Notes: generated from the letters alone by a model not told the origin. A stretch of DNA of 48,607 nt from WGAB01 sp964406105 (GCA_964406105.1 CAYOQK010000055.1:1-48607), one strand, 5' to 3'. Shown: positions 8,810-16,813, counted from the first letter of the stretch. A program made the numbers and translations.

Positions 8810-10486
8810 ATGCGAAGGATTATCGTATGGGGGATGGGGCTTTTCCTCTTACTCCCAACGCTCCTCCTGGCCGATACCCTCACCCTTTCCATCTCCGAAA
8901 TCCAAGGAGGCTCCGCGAGTTCTCCGTATGTGGGAGACACGGTGATCACCACAGGGATCATCACGGCGGCTTTCAACAACTACGGCTACACCATCCAGGA
9001 AAAGGCCGGGGGGCCCTGGAGTGGCATCCTGGTGTACACCAGAAACGACTCTTACATTGACACTTTGGCCGCAGGCGACAGCGTGGTGGTGCTGGGCGTG
9101 GTCAAAGAGTACTATGGCATGACGGAGATCTATGCCCGGGGAGTGGGATACATTCAAAAGGTGGCCTCTGGTTTTACCGTAACACCCGAGCCCCTGAACA
9201 CCGACTCCGTGAACTCAGAGAAATGGGAAGGGGTGTACGTAGTGGTGGACTCCGCCCAGTGCACGAATCCGGACCTGGGATACGGCGAATGGGAGCTGGA
9301 CGATGGTACAGGACCCTGCCGGGTGGATGATTGGGGCGTGGCCTACACACCCTCGGCAGGCGCCTTGTACCGGGTGGCTGGCCCGGTGTTTTACACCTAT
9401 GGAAACTACAAACTGGAACCCCCGGACTCGGCTCACATCGTATTCCTGGGTTTTGCTCAAGACCCGGCTCCGTACATCTCCGACGTTTCCCACACCCCAC
9501 CCTATCCTACTCCTTCGGACGTGGTGCTGGTGCAAGCCACCATCACCGACAACAGCCAGGTGGCGGCAGATTCCCTGTTCTACTCCATCAGTTTAGGGTA
9601 CACCGCAGTGCCCCATGACAGCGTGGTGGGCGATGTGTACTACTACCACATCCCTCCCCAGGCTGATGGCACTGTGGTGCACTACTTCGTTTGGGCGATG
9701 GACGACTCTGGCCAGGTTTCCCTTTCCGACACCTTTCAGTACACCGTAACCGCCCCCCAAGCGGGCATCAAGATCAACGAGGTGTTCTACGATGCGGCCA
9801 TCGGCCAGGGGAACGAGCCGTATGCCGAATGGATAGAGCTGTACAACTCCAGCAACAGCGCCATAGACGTGTCCGGGTGGATGATCGCCGATGACCCAGA
9901 CCCCAACGGCACCAGCGAAGGTCGCTTTGTGCTGCCCGTTGGCACGGTGATCCCTGCGGGTGGCTTTCTGGTGTTGGCCTATGACGCCGACACCTTCGCC
10001 ACCTACTGGGACACTACGGGCATCACGGTGATTGCCTATGGTGATAGCGCCCAGTATCTGAGCCTGGCCAACAGTGGCGATGACCTCCATCTGTTTGACG
10101 CCTCCTACACCGAAGTGGACGTGATGTGGTACGGCAATGGTGGCGACATGGGCTCTGCCAATGCAGCGCCCGACGTGCCCGCGGGCCAGAGTTTGATCCT
10201 GTACCCGGATGGCGACGATACCAACAACCCCGCCACCGACTACGAGGGCACCGACCGCCCCACCCCAGGGGCCCCGAACCAGCCCTCCGCCATCTGTGGC
10301 GATGCCAACGGCGATAACCAGGTAACGGTGGCCGATCTGGATCTGCTGGCCCAGTACCTCTGGTTAGGGGGCGCTTTCCCTGGCGACCAAATGGATGTCA
10401 ACGGCGACGGCTCCGTCAACGCTTTGGATGTGGTGTACCTCTCCGCCTACCTGTTCCACGGCGGGCCGGCGCCCAACTGTCCGTAA
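8810..10486 (+). CDS. Secreted protein: OB-fold, lamin-tail and dockerin-like domains
   Basis: A 558-residue secreted multidomain protein. After a signal peptide (to about residue 21), residues 22-125 match the OB-fold found in extracellular nucleases of the YhcR/ExeM type (SISEIQGG, GDTVITTGIITA, GDSVVVLGVVKEYYGMTEI), but no nuclease catalytic domain follows. A middle beta-rich domain is followed at about 320-490 by a lamin-tail domain (KINEVFYDA, EWIELYNSS, DVSGWMI). The C-terminus carries two dockerin-like calcium repeats (GDANGDNQVTVADLDLLA and DVNGDGSVNALDVVYLSA). Two ATG codons occur in tandem; I prefer the second because AAGGAGG lies 6 nt before it, against 3 nt before the first. The following dockerin gene starts 12 nt later. 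The function is probably extracellular attachment or scaffolding. Confidence 0.85.
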   Translation: MRRIIVWGMGLFLLLPTLLLADTLTLSISEIQGGSASSPYVGDTVITTGIITAAFNNYGYTIQEKAGGPWSGILVYTRNDSYIDTLAAGDSVVVLGVVKEYYGMTEIYARGVGYIQKVASGFTVTPEPLNTDSVNSEKWEGVYVVVDSAQCTNPDLGYGEWELDDGTGPCRVDDWGVAYTPSAGALYRVAGPVFYTYGNYKLEPPDSAHIVFLGFAQDPAPYISDVSHTPPYPTPSDVVLVQATITDNSQVAADSLFYSISLGYTAVPHDSVVGDVYYYHIPPQADGTVVHYFVWAMDDSGQVSLSDTFQYTVTAPQAGIKINEVFYDAAIGQGNEPYAEWIELYNSSNSAIDVSGWMIADDPDPNGTSEGRFVLPVGTVIPAGGFLVLAYDADTFATYWDTTGITVIAYGDSAQYLSLANSGDDLHLFDASYTEVDVMWYGNGGDMGSANAAPDVPAGQSLILYPDGDDTNNPATDYEGTDRPTPGAPNQPSAICGDANGDNQVTVADLDLLAQYLWLGGAFPGDQMDVNGDGSVNALDVVYLSAYLFHGGPAPNCP

Positions 10487-10498
10487 GGAGGGCACATC

Positions 10499-11587
10499 AT
10501 GAAACGGCTCGCACTCATGGCCCTGGTCCTCATCGGGATCGGGCCCTTGGCCGCCCACCCCATTGCCGTGGACGGCCTGGACAATGACTGGACCGGCACC
10601 GCTCCTGTCTTTTCCAACACCTTTAGAGTGGACTCCACCGCCGGCGAGGCCATCTGGAACGATGCCGCCAACGACGATCTGGGTGACGGAGACTACACCT
10701 ATCCCTTGGGGGTGGAGGGCACCCCCTTCCTGGGCACAGAGGCCGATCTCTTGGAGTTCCGCGTGACCGATGACCCCGACAGCAATTACCTGTACTACCT
10801 GTTCCGGCTCAACGACTTTGATGTCCAGTGGAAACCCATCCTGGTGCTCACCCTGGATCTGGATCATGTGTATGGCTCCGGCCAAATCTGGCTGGCCCAA
10901 AACGCTGACTACTGGTTGGACTCCCTGGTGTTCTGGGAGTACACCATCGTGGTTTGGGACGGTTGGGTGAAGGTCATGGACGCAGGATGGAACGACCTCA
11001 CCGACACCCTATGCAAAGCCGTGTTCAATCCCGACAGCAACGTGATTGAAGTACGGGTCCACGTCAACGAAAACTGGGCCCTGCCCCCCTGGGAAGTGGG
11101 AGGCGCATATTACGGCCTTGCCGTAGGGCTCCAAGACTACGGCAACTTCCGGGAGGTGGACTCCGTGGCCAGTGATTGGCACGGCGGGGGCGGCGTCGGC
11201 CAAGGAGACGGCGGCATTGATTGGGTAGACCCTGATGTGTACGACCTGGCCTTCACCACCGACCAAGAAAACGATTTGAACACCTACGTGTACGACACCA
11301 CCGATTACCTGTGGCAGTGCGCGGTGCTCCGGGCGACATCCACCCAGTATATTCCCCATCCTGTGCCCCAAAGCGGCCCCAGCTGCCTGTGCGGTGACCT
11401 GAACGGCGACGGCACCGTGGATCCCATGGATCTCGTGTACATGACGGCCTACTTCTTCCAGGAGGGCCCAGGCCCGGCCGATCCTCTGTGCGCCGATGTG
11501 GACGGCAGCGGCACCTTTGACGAAGCCGACATCGCCTATCTGGCAAACTACCTATTCCTCAACGGTCCTGAGCCCAGCTGTCCGTAG
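10499..11587 (+). CDS. Secreted protein with CBM9/DOMON-like domain and dockerin-like repeats
   Basis: A 362-residue secreted protein with a signal peptide ending near residue 19 (IGPLAAHP). The mature protein opens with AVDGLDNDWTG, the sort of start seen in CBM9/DOMON-like beta-sandwich domains that bind sugars or haem, and continues as an Asp- and Trp-rich beta-sandwich to about residue 290. The C-terminus has two dockerin-type calcium loops (GDLNGDGTVDPMDLVYMTA and DVDGSGTFDEADIAYLANY). A GGAGG site lies just before the ATG. It is co-transcribed with the preceding dockerin protein and both end in a Pro-rich tail with CP at the terminus. A strong terminator follows. No cohesin domain is visible in the window, so the partner is unknown. 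Confidence 0.8.
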   Translation: MKRLALMALVLIGIGPLAAHPIAVDGLDNDWTGTAPVFSNTFRVDSTAGEAIWNDAANDDLGDGDYTYPLGVEGTPFLGTEADLLEFRVTDDPDSNYLYYLFRLNDFDVQWKPILVLTLDLDHVYGSGQIWLAQNADYWLDSLVFWEYTIVVWDGWVKVMDAGWNDLTDTLCKAVFNPDSNVIEVRVHVNENWALPPWEVGGAYYGLAVGLQDYGNFREVDSVASDWHGGGGVGQGDGGIDWVDPDVYDLAFTTDQENDLNTYVYDTTDYLWQCAVLRATSTQYIPHPVPQSGPSCLCGDLNGDGTVDPMDLVYMTAYFFQEGPGPADPLCADVDGSGTFDEADIAYLANYLFLNGPEPSCP

Positions 11588-11610
11588 TCCTTCGCTATTG
11601 CGACTTTTTC

Positions 11611-11639
11611 CCTGCCGGGCCCCTTCGGGGCCCGGCAGG
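11611..11639 (+). terminator. Rho-independent-type terminator after the dockerin operon
   Basis: A perfect 13-bp inverted repeat (CCTGCCGGGCCCC and its complement) around a TTC loop starts 24 nt after the stop of the second dockerin gene. The downstream T-tract is short (TTCGTTT), while a TTTTT run precedes the hairpin. Confidence 0.8.
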
Positions 11640-11654
11640 TTCGTTTCCCGCTCC

Positions 11655-11683
11655 TTGCAGCCGGCCAGGCCCCAGCGTATAAC
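11655..11683 (+). promoter_or_regulatory. Promoter for the 11708 gene and cinA
   Basis: TTGCAG (11655-11660) and TATAAC (11678-11683) with a 17-nt spacer lie directly after the terminator. The start codon at 11708 has AAAGGAGA in front of it. Confidence 0.7.
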
Positions 11684-11707
11684 TTGCAGTCCACGAAAGG
11701 AGACCCT

Positions 11708-12103
11708 ATGAGCCTTTGGTTCCTCTTGCTGCTGGCCCTGAAACCCACCCTGGGCTCGGTCATTGGAACCCTGACCGATCTCCGATCGGTCCTTCACGAC
11801 CAGCCCTGCGACAGCTCCGTGTCCTTCGTGCACCTGGACGGCCTGGAAAACGCCCCGGTGGTGGTCACCGAACGGGGCAGCGTGCTGCACCTTTTGGGAG
11901 TGCCGGAGGAGGTGCTGAACCAGTACCGCTGCCAACAGGTGATGGTCATCGGCAACTTCTACATTGACGCCCTCACCATTGAGGTGCAACGGCTCCGGGT
12001 ACACCGCGAGGGCAAATGGCGGAAGGTGTGGGAACGGACGACCTCTACCAAGACGCCCACGGCTCCCACGCCTGAGCCCGTGGCTCCGGAGGCCTCACCA
12101 TGA
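11708..12103 (+). CDS. Small exported protein of unknown function
   Basis: A 131-residue protein starting MSLWFLLLLALKPTLGS, a plausible signal peptide or N-terminal anchor. The rest has alternating strands (FVHLDGLENAPVVVTERGSV; VMVIGNFYIDALTIEVQRLRV), suggesting a small OB-like or beta-barrel domain. It ends in a Thr/Pro/Ala-rich tail typical of a linker or a surface-exposed stalk. I used the ATG with AAAGGAGA upstream, not the in-frame non-ATG codons before it. Its stop overlaps the cinA start as ATGA, so translation of cinA is coupled to it. Confidence 0.65.
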   Translation: MSLWFLLLLALKPTLGSVIGTLTDLRSVLHDQPCDSSVSFVHLDGLENAPVVVTERGSVLHLLGVPEEVLNQYRCQQVMVIGNFYIDALTIEVQRLRVHREGKWRKVWERTTSTKTPTAPTPEPVAPEASP

Positions 12104-13293
12104 AGGCGTACCTCATCTCCACGGGCAGCGAACTCCTGCGGGGGCAGATCAACGAAGACGTGCCCTTGGTCACGAGCTTCTTTTACCGCTACGGGGTGCC
12201 CACCCTGCGAGAGGTCACCCTGCCCGACGATGCTCAAGCCCTAAAGGAGGAAATCACGCGAGCGCTCGCGGTGGCCGAAGTGGTCCTGGTACTCGGCGGC
12301 CTGGGACCCACCCACGACGACCTCACCCGCCAGGTCTTGGCCGACCTCACCGGCGAGCCCCTGGAGTTCCACGAGGCATACTTCCAAAGGATCTGGAAGC
12401 GACTGCAACGCAATGGCTTTCAAGACCCAGAGATGTTCCGGCCGTTTGCCCTGCTCCCCCGGGGCTTTGAGATCCTTTACAACCCCGTGGGGCTGGCCCC
12501 GGGCCTGCTCCGGGAGATCTCACCCGGACGGTACCTTGTGGCTCTGCCTGGCCCGCCCCGCGAGGTGCGGGCAGTACTGCCGACCCTGCGGGAGCGACTC
12601 CCCTTGGGCGATCGGCCCCGGTACCGCACCCTCCACGTCTTCGGCTACACCGAACCGGAGATCCTGCAGGTTTTGAGCACCGTTCTGCCCAAGGACCTGA
12701 ACTTCTCCATCATCGCCAATGCCTCGGGGATCCATCTCACCGTGCCGGTGGACCCTCCAGAGGTGCTGCACCGTTTACGGGAGCGCCTGGGTGAAGACCT
12801 CTACGGTGAAAACGGGGAAAGCCTGGCCTACGTGGTGGGACGCGAACTCCGCCGGCGAGGCTGGACCCTGGCCGCCGCGGAGTCCTGCACCGGTGGCCTG
12901 GTGGCCAGCACCCTTACTGACCTGCACGGGAGCTCAGACTTCTTTGTGGGAAGCCTGGTCACCTACTCCAACGAGGCCAAGATCCGGATCCTGGGGGTTT
13001 CCCACCCCGTACTGCTTACCGAGGGGGCGGTTTCCGAACCCGTGGCCGCTCAAATGGCCGAAGGGGCCCGCCGCAAATTGGGGGCCGATGTGGGGATCTC
13101 CACCACCGGGATCGCAGGCCCCACCGGAGGCACCCCCAAAAAACCCGTAGGGTTGGTGTACCTGGGCGTTTCTGTACGTGGCCACGTGCAGGTGTACCGA
13201 CACCTCTTTTCCGGGGATCGGCTTCGGGTAAAGGCGAGGAGCACCTTCACCCTGTTGGATCACCTACGACGTCGTCTCCGGGCCACCCAATAG
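12100..13293 (+). CDS. cinA: CinA: nicotinamide-nucleotide amidase / competence-damage-inducible protein
   Basis: A 397-residue protein of the usual CinA length. The N-terminal molybdopterin-binding-like domain (COG1058, residues 1-165) shows STGSELLRGQINEDV and VLGGLGPTHDDLT. The C-terminal NMN deamidase (PncC) domain, from about residue 245, shows ESCTGGLVAS, GSLVTYSNEAK and STTGIAGPTGG. The enzyme recycles nicotinamide mononucleotide to nicotinate mononucleotide in the cytoplasm, and the N-terminal domain hydrolyses ADP-ribose in studied members. Translation is coupled to the preceding exported protein. It converges with the minus-strand beta-barrel gene, leaving only 18 nt between the two stops and no visible terminator. 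Confidence 0.95.
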   Translation: MKAYLISTGSELLRGQINEDVPLVTSFFYRYGVPTLREVTLPDDAQALKEEITRALAVAEVVLVLGGLGPTHDDLTRQVLADLTGEPLEFHEAYFQRIWKRLQRNGFQDPEMFRPFALLPRGFEILYNPVGLAPGLLREISPGRYLVALPGPPREVRAVLPTLRERLPLGDRPRYRTLHVFGYTEPEILQVLSTVLPKDLNFSIIANASGIHLTVPVDPPEVLHRLRERLGEDLYGENGESLAYVVGRELRRRGWTLAAAESCTGGLVASTLTDLHGSSDFFVGSLVTYSNEAKIRILGVSHPVLLTEGAVSEPVAAQMAEGARRKLGADVGISTTGIAGPTGGTPKKPVGLVYLGVSVRGHVQVYRHLFSGDRLRVKARSTFTLLDHLRRRLRATQ

Positions 13294-13311
13294 GCCCTCC
13301 GCAGCCGGTTC

Positions 13312-14442
13312 CTACTCCCCGTCCCAGGGAGCACCAAAGGGCGCAAAACTCCAAAGCCGTACAGACCACGCCACGGCTTCGGTACCCAAGATTTCCTTGG
13401 GGAAGAACACCCCTGCGGACAGGCCCACGGTGAATCCTTGATGCTCTACCGTGGCGGTCCAGGCCAGCTCAGGCCCCAGGAAAGGCCAAGCCTCTCCGGT
13501 TTCCGGATCCTCAGACAGCCCGTAGGCGAAGAGGTCCCATCGCAGGGCCACCGGGCCCCCAAACGGCCGCCGAAGGTGGACATTGACCACCCAAAGGTTA
13601 TGGGGATCGGGCCAATACACCGCATAGGGGTCCTGAAGGCCTGCAGACGAAACCCACGGAGCCAACCGCAAGGGCAGCACCACCCAGTTCAGAGCCTCGC
13701 CAAAGGCAGTCCAGCCGTTGTAAAACCCGTCCATCACCTGGGGATAACTGGTGGGCTTTTGCCAATGATGGTGCAGGTAATACCCACCTGCTCCCAGGCG
13801 GCCGGCCGGGGTGTGCCATCGCAGAACCCCCTGGAAAGCAGGGAACCATTGATCCGCGGTATGGACCCCTGCCACCTCCGCCACGGTCTCCAGGCTCCCC
13901 CGCTGCATTTCCGCCCGTGCTCCCAGCCAAAGGACACCGGTGCCATCGGTACGGAGAGCCGTGTACAGGTCCAACAGGCGGGAGCTCCAGTACACTCCGG
14001 CAAAATCGCCCGTGGGATGGTCGCCGAAGAACCGGTTACCCTGGAGCACGTAGAAAAGGCTGGCCTGTCCTCCGGTGAGCGGGCCGGAGAGCCGCACTGC
14101 ATCCATGCCATCGCCGATGTCGGTGAGGAAGAACCCGTCCTTGAAACTCAGGGGTTGGTGTCCCAGGGTTAGGTGCCAGTGGCCCGGCAGGTGCAGGGTA
14201 GCCGAGGCCTCTTGCAGATACGGGCGATACGCTGGGGTGTGGCGTGAGCCTTGAAGGATGTCAAAGAACAGGAACCGCACCGCCACGGAGCCCCAGGGGC
14301 CCAGCTCTGTAGACACCCCCAGGCTGGCAAGGCCCACCGGGGTTTGCCAAATCTGGTCCTGCCACCCACCCCGAGCCAGATGAAACCCGGTGTAGCCGTC
14401 CACCACAAAGGAACTCACCAGGACCCAAGCCCAAAGGCTCAC
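13312..14442 (-). CDS. Outer-membrane beta-barrel (porin-like) protein linked to tenA
   Basis: A 376-residue protein. The N-terminus is signal-like (MSLWAWVLVSSFVVDGYTG) and the remainder consists of amphipathic strands with aromatic girdle residues and Gly/Asp/Pro turns (for example LPGHWHLTLGHQPLSFKDG and GNRFFGDHPTGDFAGVYW), the pattern of an outer-membrane channel. The open frame extends to 14475, but I prefer the GTG at 14442: it overlaps the tenA stop as GTGA, has GGGAGGG 6 nt before it, and puts the signal peptide at the terminus. No named porin family is certain; alginate-export-like barrels look nearest. Its place as last gene of a thiY-tenA operon suggests uptake of thiamin-derived pyrimidines across the outer membrane, which is inference. 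Confidence 0.65.
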   Translation of the reverse strand: MSLWAWVLVSSFVVDGYTGFHLARGGWQDQIWQTPVGLASLGVSTELGPWGSVAVRFLFFDILQGSRHTPAYRPYLQEASATLHLPGHWHLTLGHQPLSFKDGFFLTDIGDGMDAVRLSGPLTGGQASLFYVLQGNRFFGDHPTGDFAGVYWSSRLLDLYTALRTDGTGVLWLGARAEMQRGSLETVAEVAGVHTADQWFPAFQGVLRWHTPAGRLGAGGYYLHHHWQKPTSYPQVMDGFYNGWTAFGEALNWVVLPLRLAPWVSSAGLQDPYAVYWPDPHNLWVVNVHLRRPFGGPVALRWDLFAYGLSEDPETGEAWPFLGPELAWTATVEHQGFTVGLSAGVFFPKEILGTEAVAWSVRLWSFAPFGAPWDGE

Positions 14443-15107
14443 GGTGTGCCCTCCCAAGGATCCCTGCGATGCCAAGCCATCAGGAAAAACAGGTTTTCAA
14501 AGGCCAGGCTGGTGCGAAAGGCCCGACGGATGCCAGGGGTGAGGTGCTCCTCTGAGGGTACACGGCGATGGAACATCTCAATGAGGGCATCTCCCAAGGC
14601 TTTGAACTCGTCGGACCGGTAGGTTTGGATCCACTCCCGGTAAAAGGGGTCCTCAGGCTGGGCAACTCCGATCTCTGAGGCCACAAAATAGTAGCCCCAC
14701 TCGCAGGGCAAGAGCCCTGCGAGGATCTCTTCCACCGGTGCCAGGGTAGCCAATCGCACGAGATAGCTGGTGTAAGCGGTGGTGGTAAGCGTGGGTTCGG
14801 TGGATTCCAGGGTGGTCCGAGGGATTCCCGCCCTTTCGCAGGTTCGCCGGTGCAGATCCATTTCAAAGTTCAGGGTGTCGTGGATCAGCCGCGCGAACCA
14901 GGCCATATCGGCCTCCTGTTCCATGCGGGCCAGGGCGATGCTCATCGCCCGGGTGTACTCCAGGAGGTACACGTAGTCTTGCTGCAGGTAAAACAGGAAG
15001 GCCTCTCGGGGCAGGGTTCCCTGGGCCAGCCCCTGCACGAAGGGGTTGTGCACCATGCCCTTGAGGAGTTCCGCATTCTCGCGCACCAAGGCTTGGAAGG
15101 CGGTCAT
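14439..15107 (-). CDS. tenA: TenA family aminopyrimidine aminohydrolase (thiaminase II)
   Basis: A 222-residue protein of the normal TenA length. Recognisable motifs are NPFVQGLAQGTL, the Asp-containing QQDYVYLLEYTRA near residue 44, and LLPCEWGYYFVA near 134, which carries the catalytic cysteine. TenA hydrolyses 4-amino-5-aminomethyl-2-methylpyrimidine to HMP, salvaging degraded thiamin; the enzyme is cytoplasmic. Its start overlaps the stop of the thiY-like gene (ATGA) and its stop overlaps the GTG of the barrel gene, so the three are translationally coupled. The amidohydrolase YlmB, which normally acts just before TenA, is not in the window. Confidence 0.95.
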   Translation of the reverse strand: MTAFQALVRENAELLKGMVHNPFVQGLAQGTLPREAFLFYLQQDYVYLLEYTRAMSIALARMEQEADMAWFARLIHDTLNFEMDLHRRTCERAGIPRTTLESTEPTLTTTAYTSYLVRLATLAPVEEILAGLLPCEWGYYFVASEIGVAQPEDPFYREWIQTYRSDEFKALGDALIEMFHRRVPSEEHLTPGIRRAFRTSLAFENLFFLMAWHRRDPWEGTP

Positions 15108-16078
15108 GGTTGGGCCTCCAACAGGTTCACGAACAGCGGGGGCTTAGGGCGTTTTTCAATCAGGCCATACTGGATCGCAAAATCCACAAAGGCATTCCAA
15201 CGCTCGGGATCCTGTGCTTGGCGATGGGCATAAAGGGGCAGGGTGTCAAAAAAGGCTTTGCGATCCAGTTCCTTGCGTACCTCCGGGTTGGCCGCGAAGT
15301 AAAGGCTTAGGGCAGAGTCCGGATGGGCCCGACAGAAGTCAATGGCCTTCTGGAGGACCTGGACAAAGGCTTGGAGGGCCGGGCGTTTCTCCTGCAGGGT
15401 GGCCTCACTGGTGATCACCACCAGCTCGTAAAAGTCGGGGATCCCGTACTCTTCCAGGGCGAAGAAGCCGGCCTCGTGGCCCTCCAGTTCCAGTTCGTTC
15501 TTCTCGTAGTTGCGGTAGGCTCCGATCACCGCATCCACTCGGCGGGTGAGCAGGGCAGGGGTGATGTCAAAGCCCACATGGACGAGTTCGTAGTCGGTGA
15601 TGCCGTTTTTCTCGGCAAAGGCACGGAACAGGATCTCCTGCAGATGGGGCACGGCGTAGCCGATCTTGCGGCCCGAGAGATCCTTGGGCTCCTGGATACC
15701 TGAGTCCTTCAGAAACAGCACCGTGGTCAGCGGATGTTCCACAAGAACCCCGATGCTCACCACTGGCAACCCTTCGCTGCGGGCGATCACCACTTCAGGC
15801 TGGTAATTGATGGCCAGATCCACTTGGCCAGCGGCGGCGAGTTTCAGAGGGTCGGCCGTTGCCGCAGGCACCTGGATCTCCAGGTCTAAGCCCTGCTGTT
15901 GGAACCAACCCAGTTGTTGCGCCACGTAAAGGGGAACGTGGTCGGCATTGGGGAACCAATCCAACATGAGGGTGAGGGGAACCTGCTGAGGTGAGGCCGG
16001 GGGTTTCCGAAGGGTTCCCACGAGGATCAGAACCGCCACCAGCAAAAGCGCCAGGATCCAAATCCACCGTTTGGCCAT
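15104..16078 (-). CDS. thiY: NMT1/THI5-like (ThiY-type) thiamin-pyrimidine-binding protein
   Basis: A 324-residue substrate-binding protein. The conserved NMT1/THI5 start appears as LMLDWFPNADHVPLYVAQQLGWF near residues 37-59, followed by the lobe pattern of a periplasmic binding protein (AAAGQVDLAINYQPEVV; DLSGRKIGYAVP). ThiY binds formyl-aminopyrimidine and delivers it to the ThiXZ ABC transporter. The neighbour tenA supports this assignment over the taurine or nitrate branches of the superfamily. The N-terminus is one hydrophobic helix (WIWILALLLVAVLILVG) with no cysteine, so it is either an uncleaved inner-membrane anchor or a weakly cleaved signal. No permease or ATPase gene is adjacent. 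AGGAGG lies 7 nt before the ATG, 45 nt after tetR. Confidence 0.85.
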   Translation of the reverse strand: MAKRWIWILALLLVAVLILVGTLRKPPASPQQVPLTLMLDWFPNADHVPLYVAQQLGWFQQQGLDLEIQVPAATADPLKLAAAGQVDLAINYQPEVVIARSEGLPVVSIGVLVEHPLTTVLFLKDSGIQEPKDLSGRKIGYAVPHLQEILFRAFAEKNGITDYELVHVGFDITPALLTRRVDAVIGAYRNYEKNELELEGHEAGFFALEEYGIPDFYELVVITSEATLQEKRPALQAFVQVLQKAIDFCRAHPDSALSLYFAANPEVRKELDRKAFFDTLPLYAHRQAQDPERWNAFVDFAIQYGLIEKRPKPPLFVNLLEAQP

Positions 16079-16123
16079 CGCGAACCTCCTGTTGGGATTT
16101 CAAGGGTCTGCTGGCAGTGGATT

Positions 16124-16741
16124 TTATGGGATAGAAGGGCGGGACGCACAGCCCAAGCCCTCCTGAAGCAACCGACAGAGGGCCTGCACCCGCTGTTCTA
16201 AGTCCACCTCCTGGGGCCAAAGGAGCCATTGGGTCATCAGGCCGTCCAGGGCCGCAATGATCAGGGAGGCGGTGGTATCGGGGTCCAGGGAAGAGCAGAT
16301 CTCGCCCCGTTCCTTGCCCTGGGCCACCAGGTGACGCAGCACGGCCGTTTCCCTTTCGTACACAGGCCGAAGGTCCACGGTGCCGTGGCGGATGCTCTCC
16401 GCAAAGATGTCGGTGGTAATGGCGAGGATCTCCTTTGCGCTACCGAAGGGGGAGCGCTGCATGAACTGGGCAAAGGCGGTAAGAACACCGCAAAGTTGTT
16501 CCAAAATCGGCCGTTCCGGATCCAGGCGCCCGAAGGCCACCCGCTCCAGGTTTTGGAACAGGAAACCCACCAGCTCCTGGAACAGATGGGTTTTGCTGTC
16601 AAAGTACTCGTAGATGGTGCTTTTACCGATGCCGGCTTCCTGGGCGATCTCCCGAAGGGTGGCCCGTTGGAAGCCCTTGCGGGCGAACACCCGGAGGGCG
16701 GCCATCAGGATCTGCCGACGTTTGCGGGCTTTACGGGCCAT
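16124..16741 (-). CDS. TetR/AcrR-family transcriptional regulator
   Basis: A 205-residue regulator. The N-terminal helix-turn-helix is clear: RRQILMAALRVFARKGFQ, TLREIAQEAGIGKSTIYEYF and FDSKTHLF over residues 8-55. The remaining 150 residues are helical and form the ligand-binding and dimer domain (TetR_C type), with no ligand evident. It lies between a large secreted-protein gene, whose promoter carries a TetR-type palindrome, and the thiY-tenA-barrel genes, and is read in the same direction as both. A -10 box GATAAT lies 6 nt before the ATG with no Shine-Dalgarno site, so its message is probably leaderless. The most economical model is repression of the palindrome-bearing promoter by this protein. 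Confidence 0.93.
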   Translation of the reverse strand: MARKARKRRQILMAALRVFARKGFQRATLREIAQEAGIGKSTIYEYFDSKTHLFQELVGFLFQNLERVAFGRLDPERPILEQLCGVLTAFAQFMQRSPFGSAKEILAITTDIFAESIRHGTVDLRPVYERETAVLRHLVAQGKERGEICSSLDPDTTASLIIAALDGLMTQWLLWPQEVDLEQRVQALCRLLQEGLGCASRPSIP

Positions 16742-16747
16742 GGTTTA

Positions 16748-16753
16748 ATTATC
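16748..16753 (-). promoter_or_regulatory. -10 box of tetR, leaderless arrangement
   Basis: Read on the minus strand, GATAAT ends 6 nt before the tetR start codon. That places the predicted transcription start at or next to the A of ATG. I see no good -35 box; the region upstream is taken up by the hairpin at 16756-16791. Confidence 0.45.
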
Positions 16754-16755
16754 CG

Positions 16756-16791
16756 GTGAGCGGACCGGCGCGGGGGCGCCGGCCCGCTCAC
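16756..16791 (-). terminator. GC-rich hairpin between the secreted-protein gene and tetR
   Basis: The inverted repeat pairs GTGAGCGG with CCGCTCAC and CCGGCGC with GCGCCGG around a four-base loop, with one mismatch (A16764/C16783). It begins 22 nt after the stop of the secreted-protein gene, so it is probably that gene's terminator, although no U-tract follows. It also covers the -15 to -50 region of tetR, so an additional operator role is possible. Confidence 0.55.
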
Positions 16792-16813
16792 CTCACACCA
16801 TCCCCACCCCCGA

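Noticed and set aside
14443..14475. Upstream ATG start of the barrel gene
   Set aside because: It would put non-signal residues before the signal peptide and overlap tenA by 37 nt, while the GTG at 14442 has a well-placed ribosome site.
16078..16124. TPP riboswitch before the thiY-like gene
   Set aside because: The gap is only 45 nt and has no TPP-box consensus; it is too short for the aptamer.
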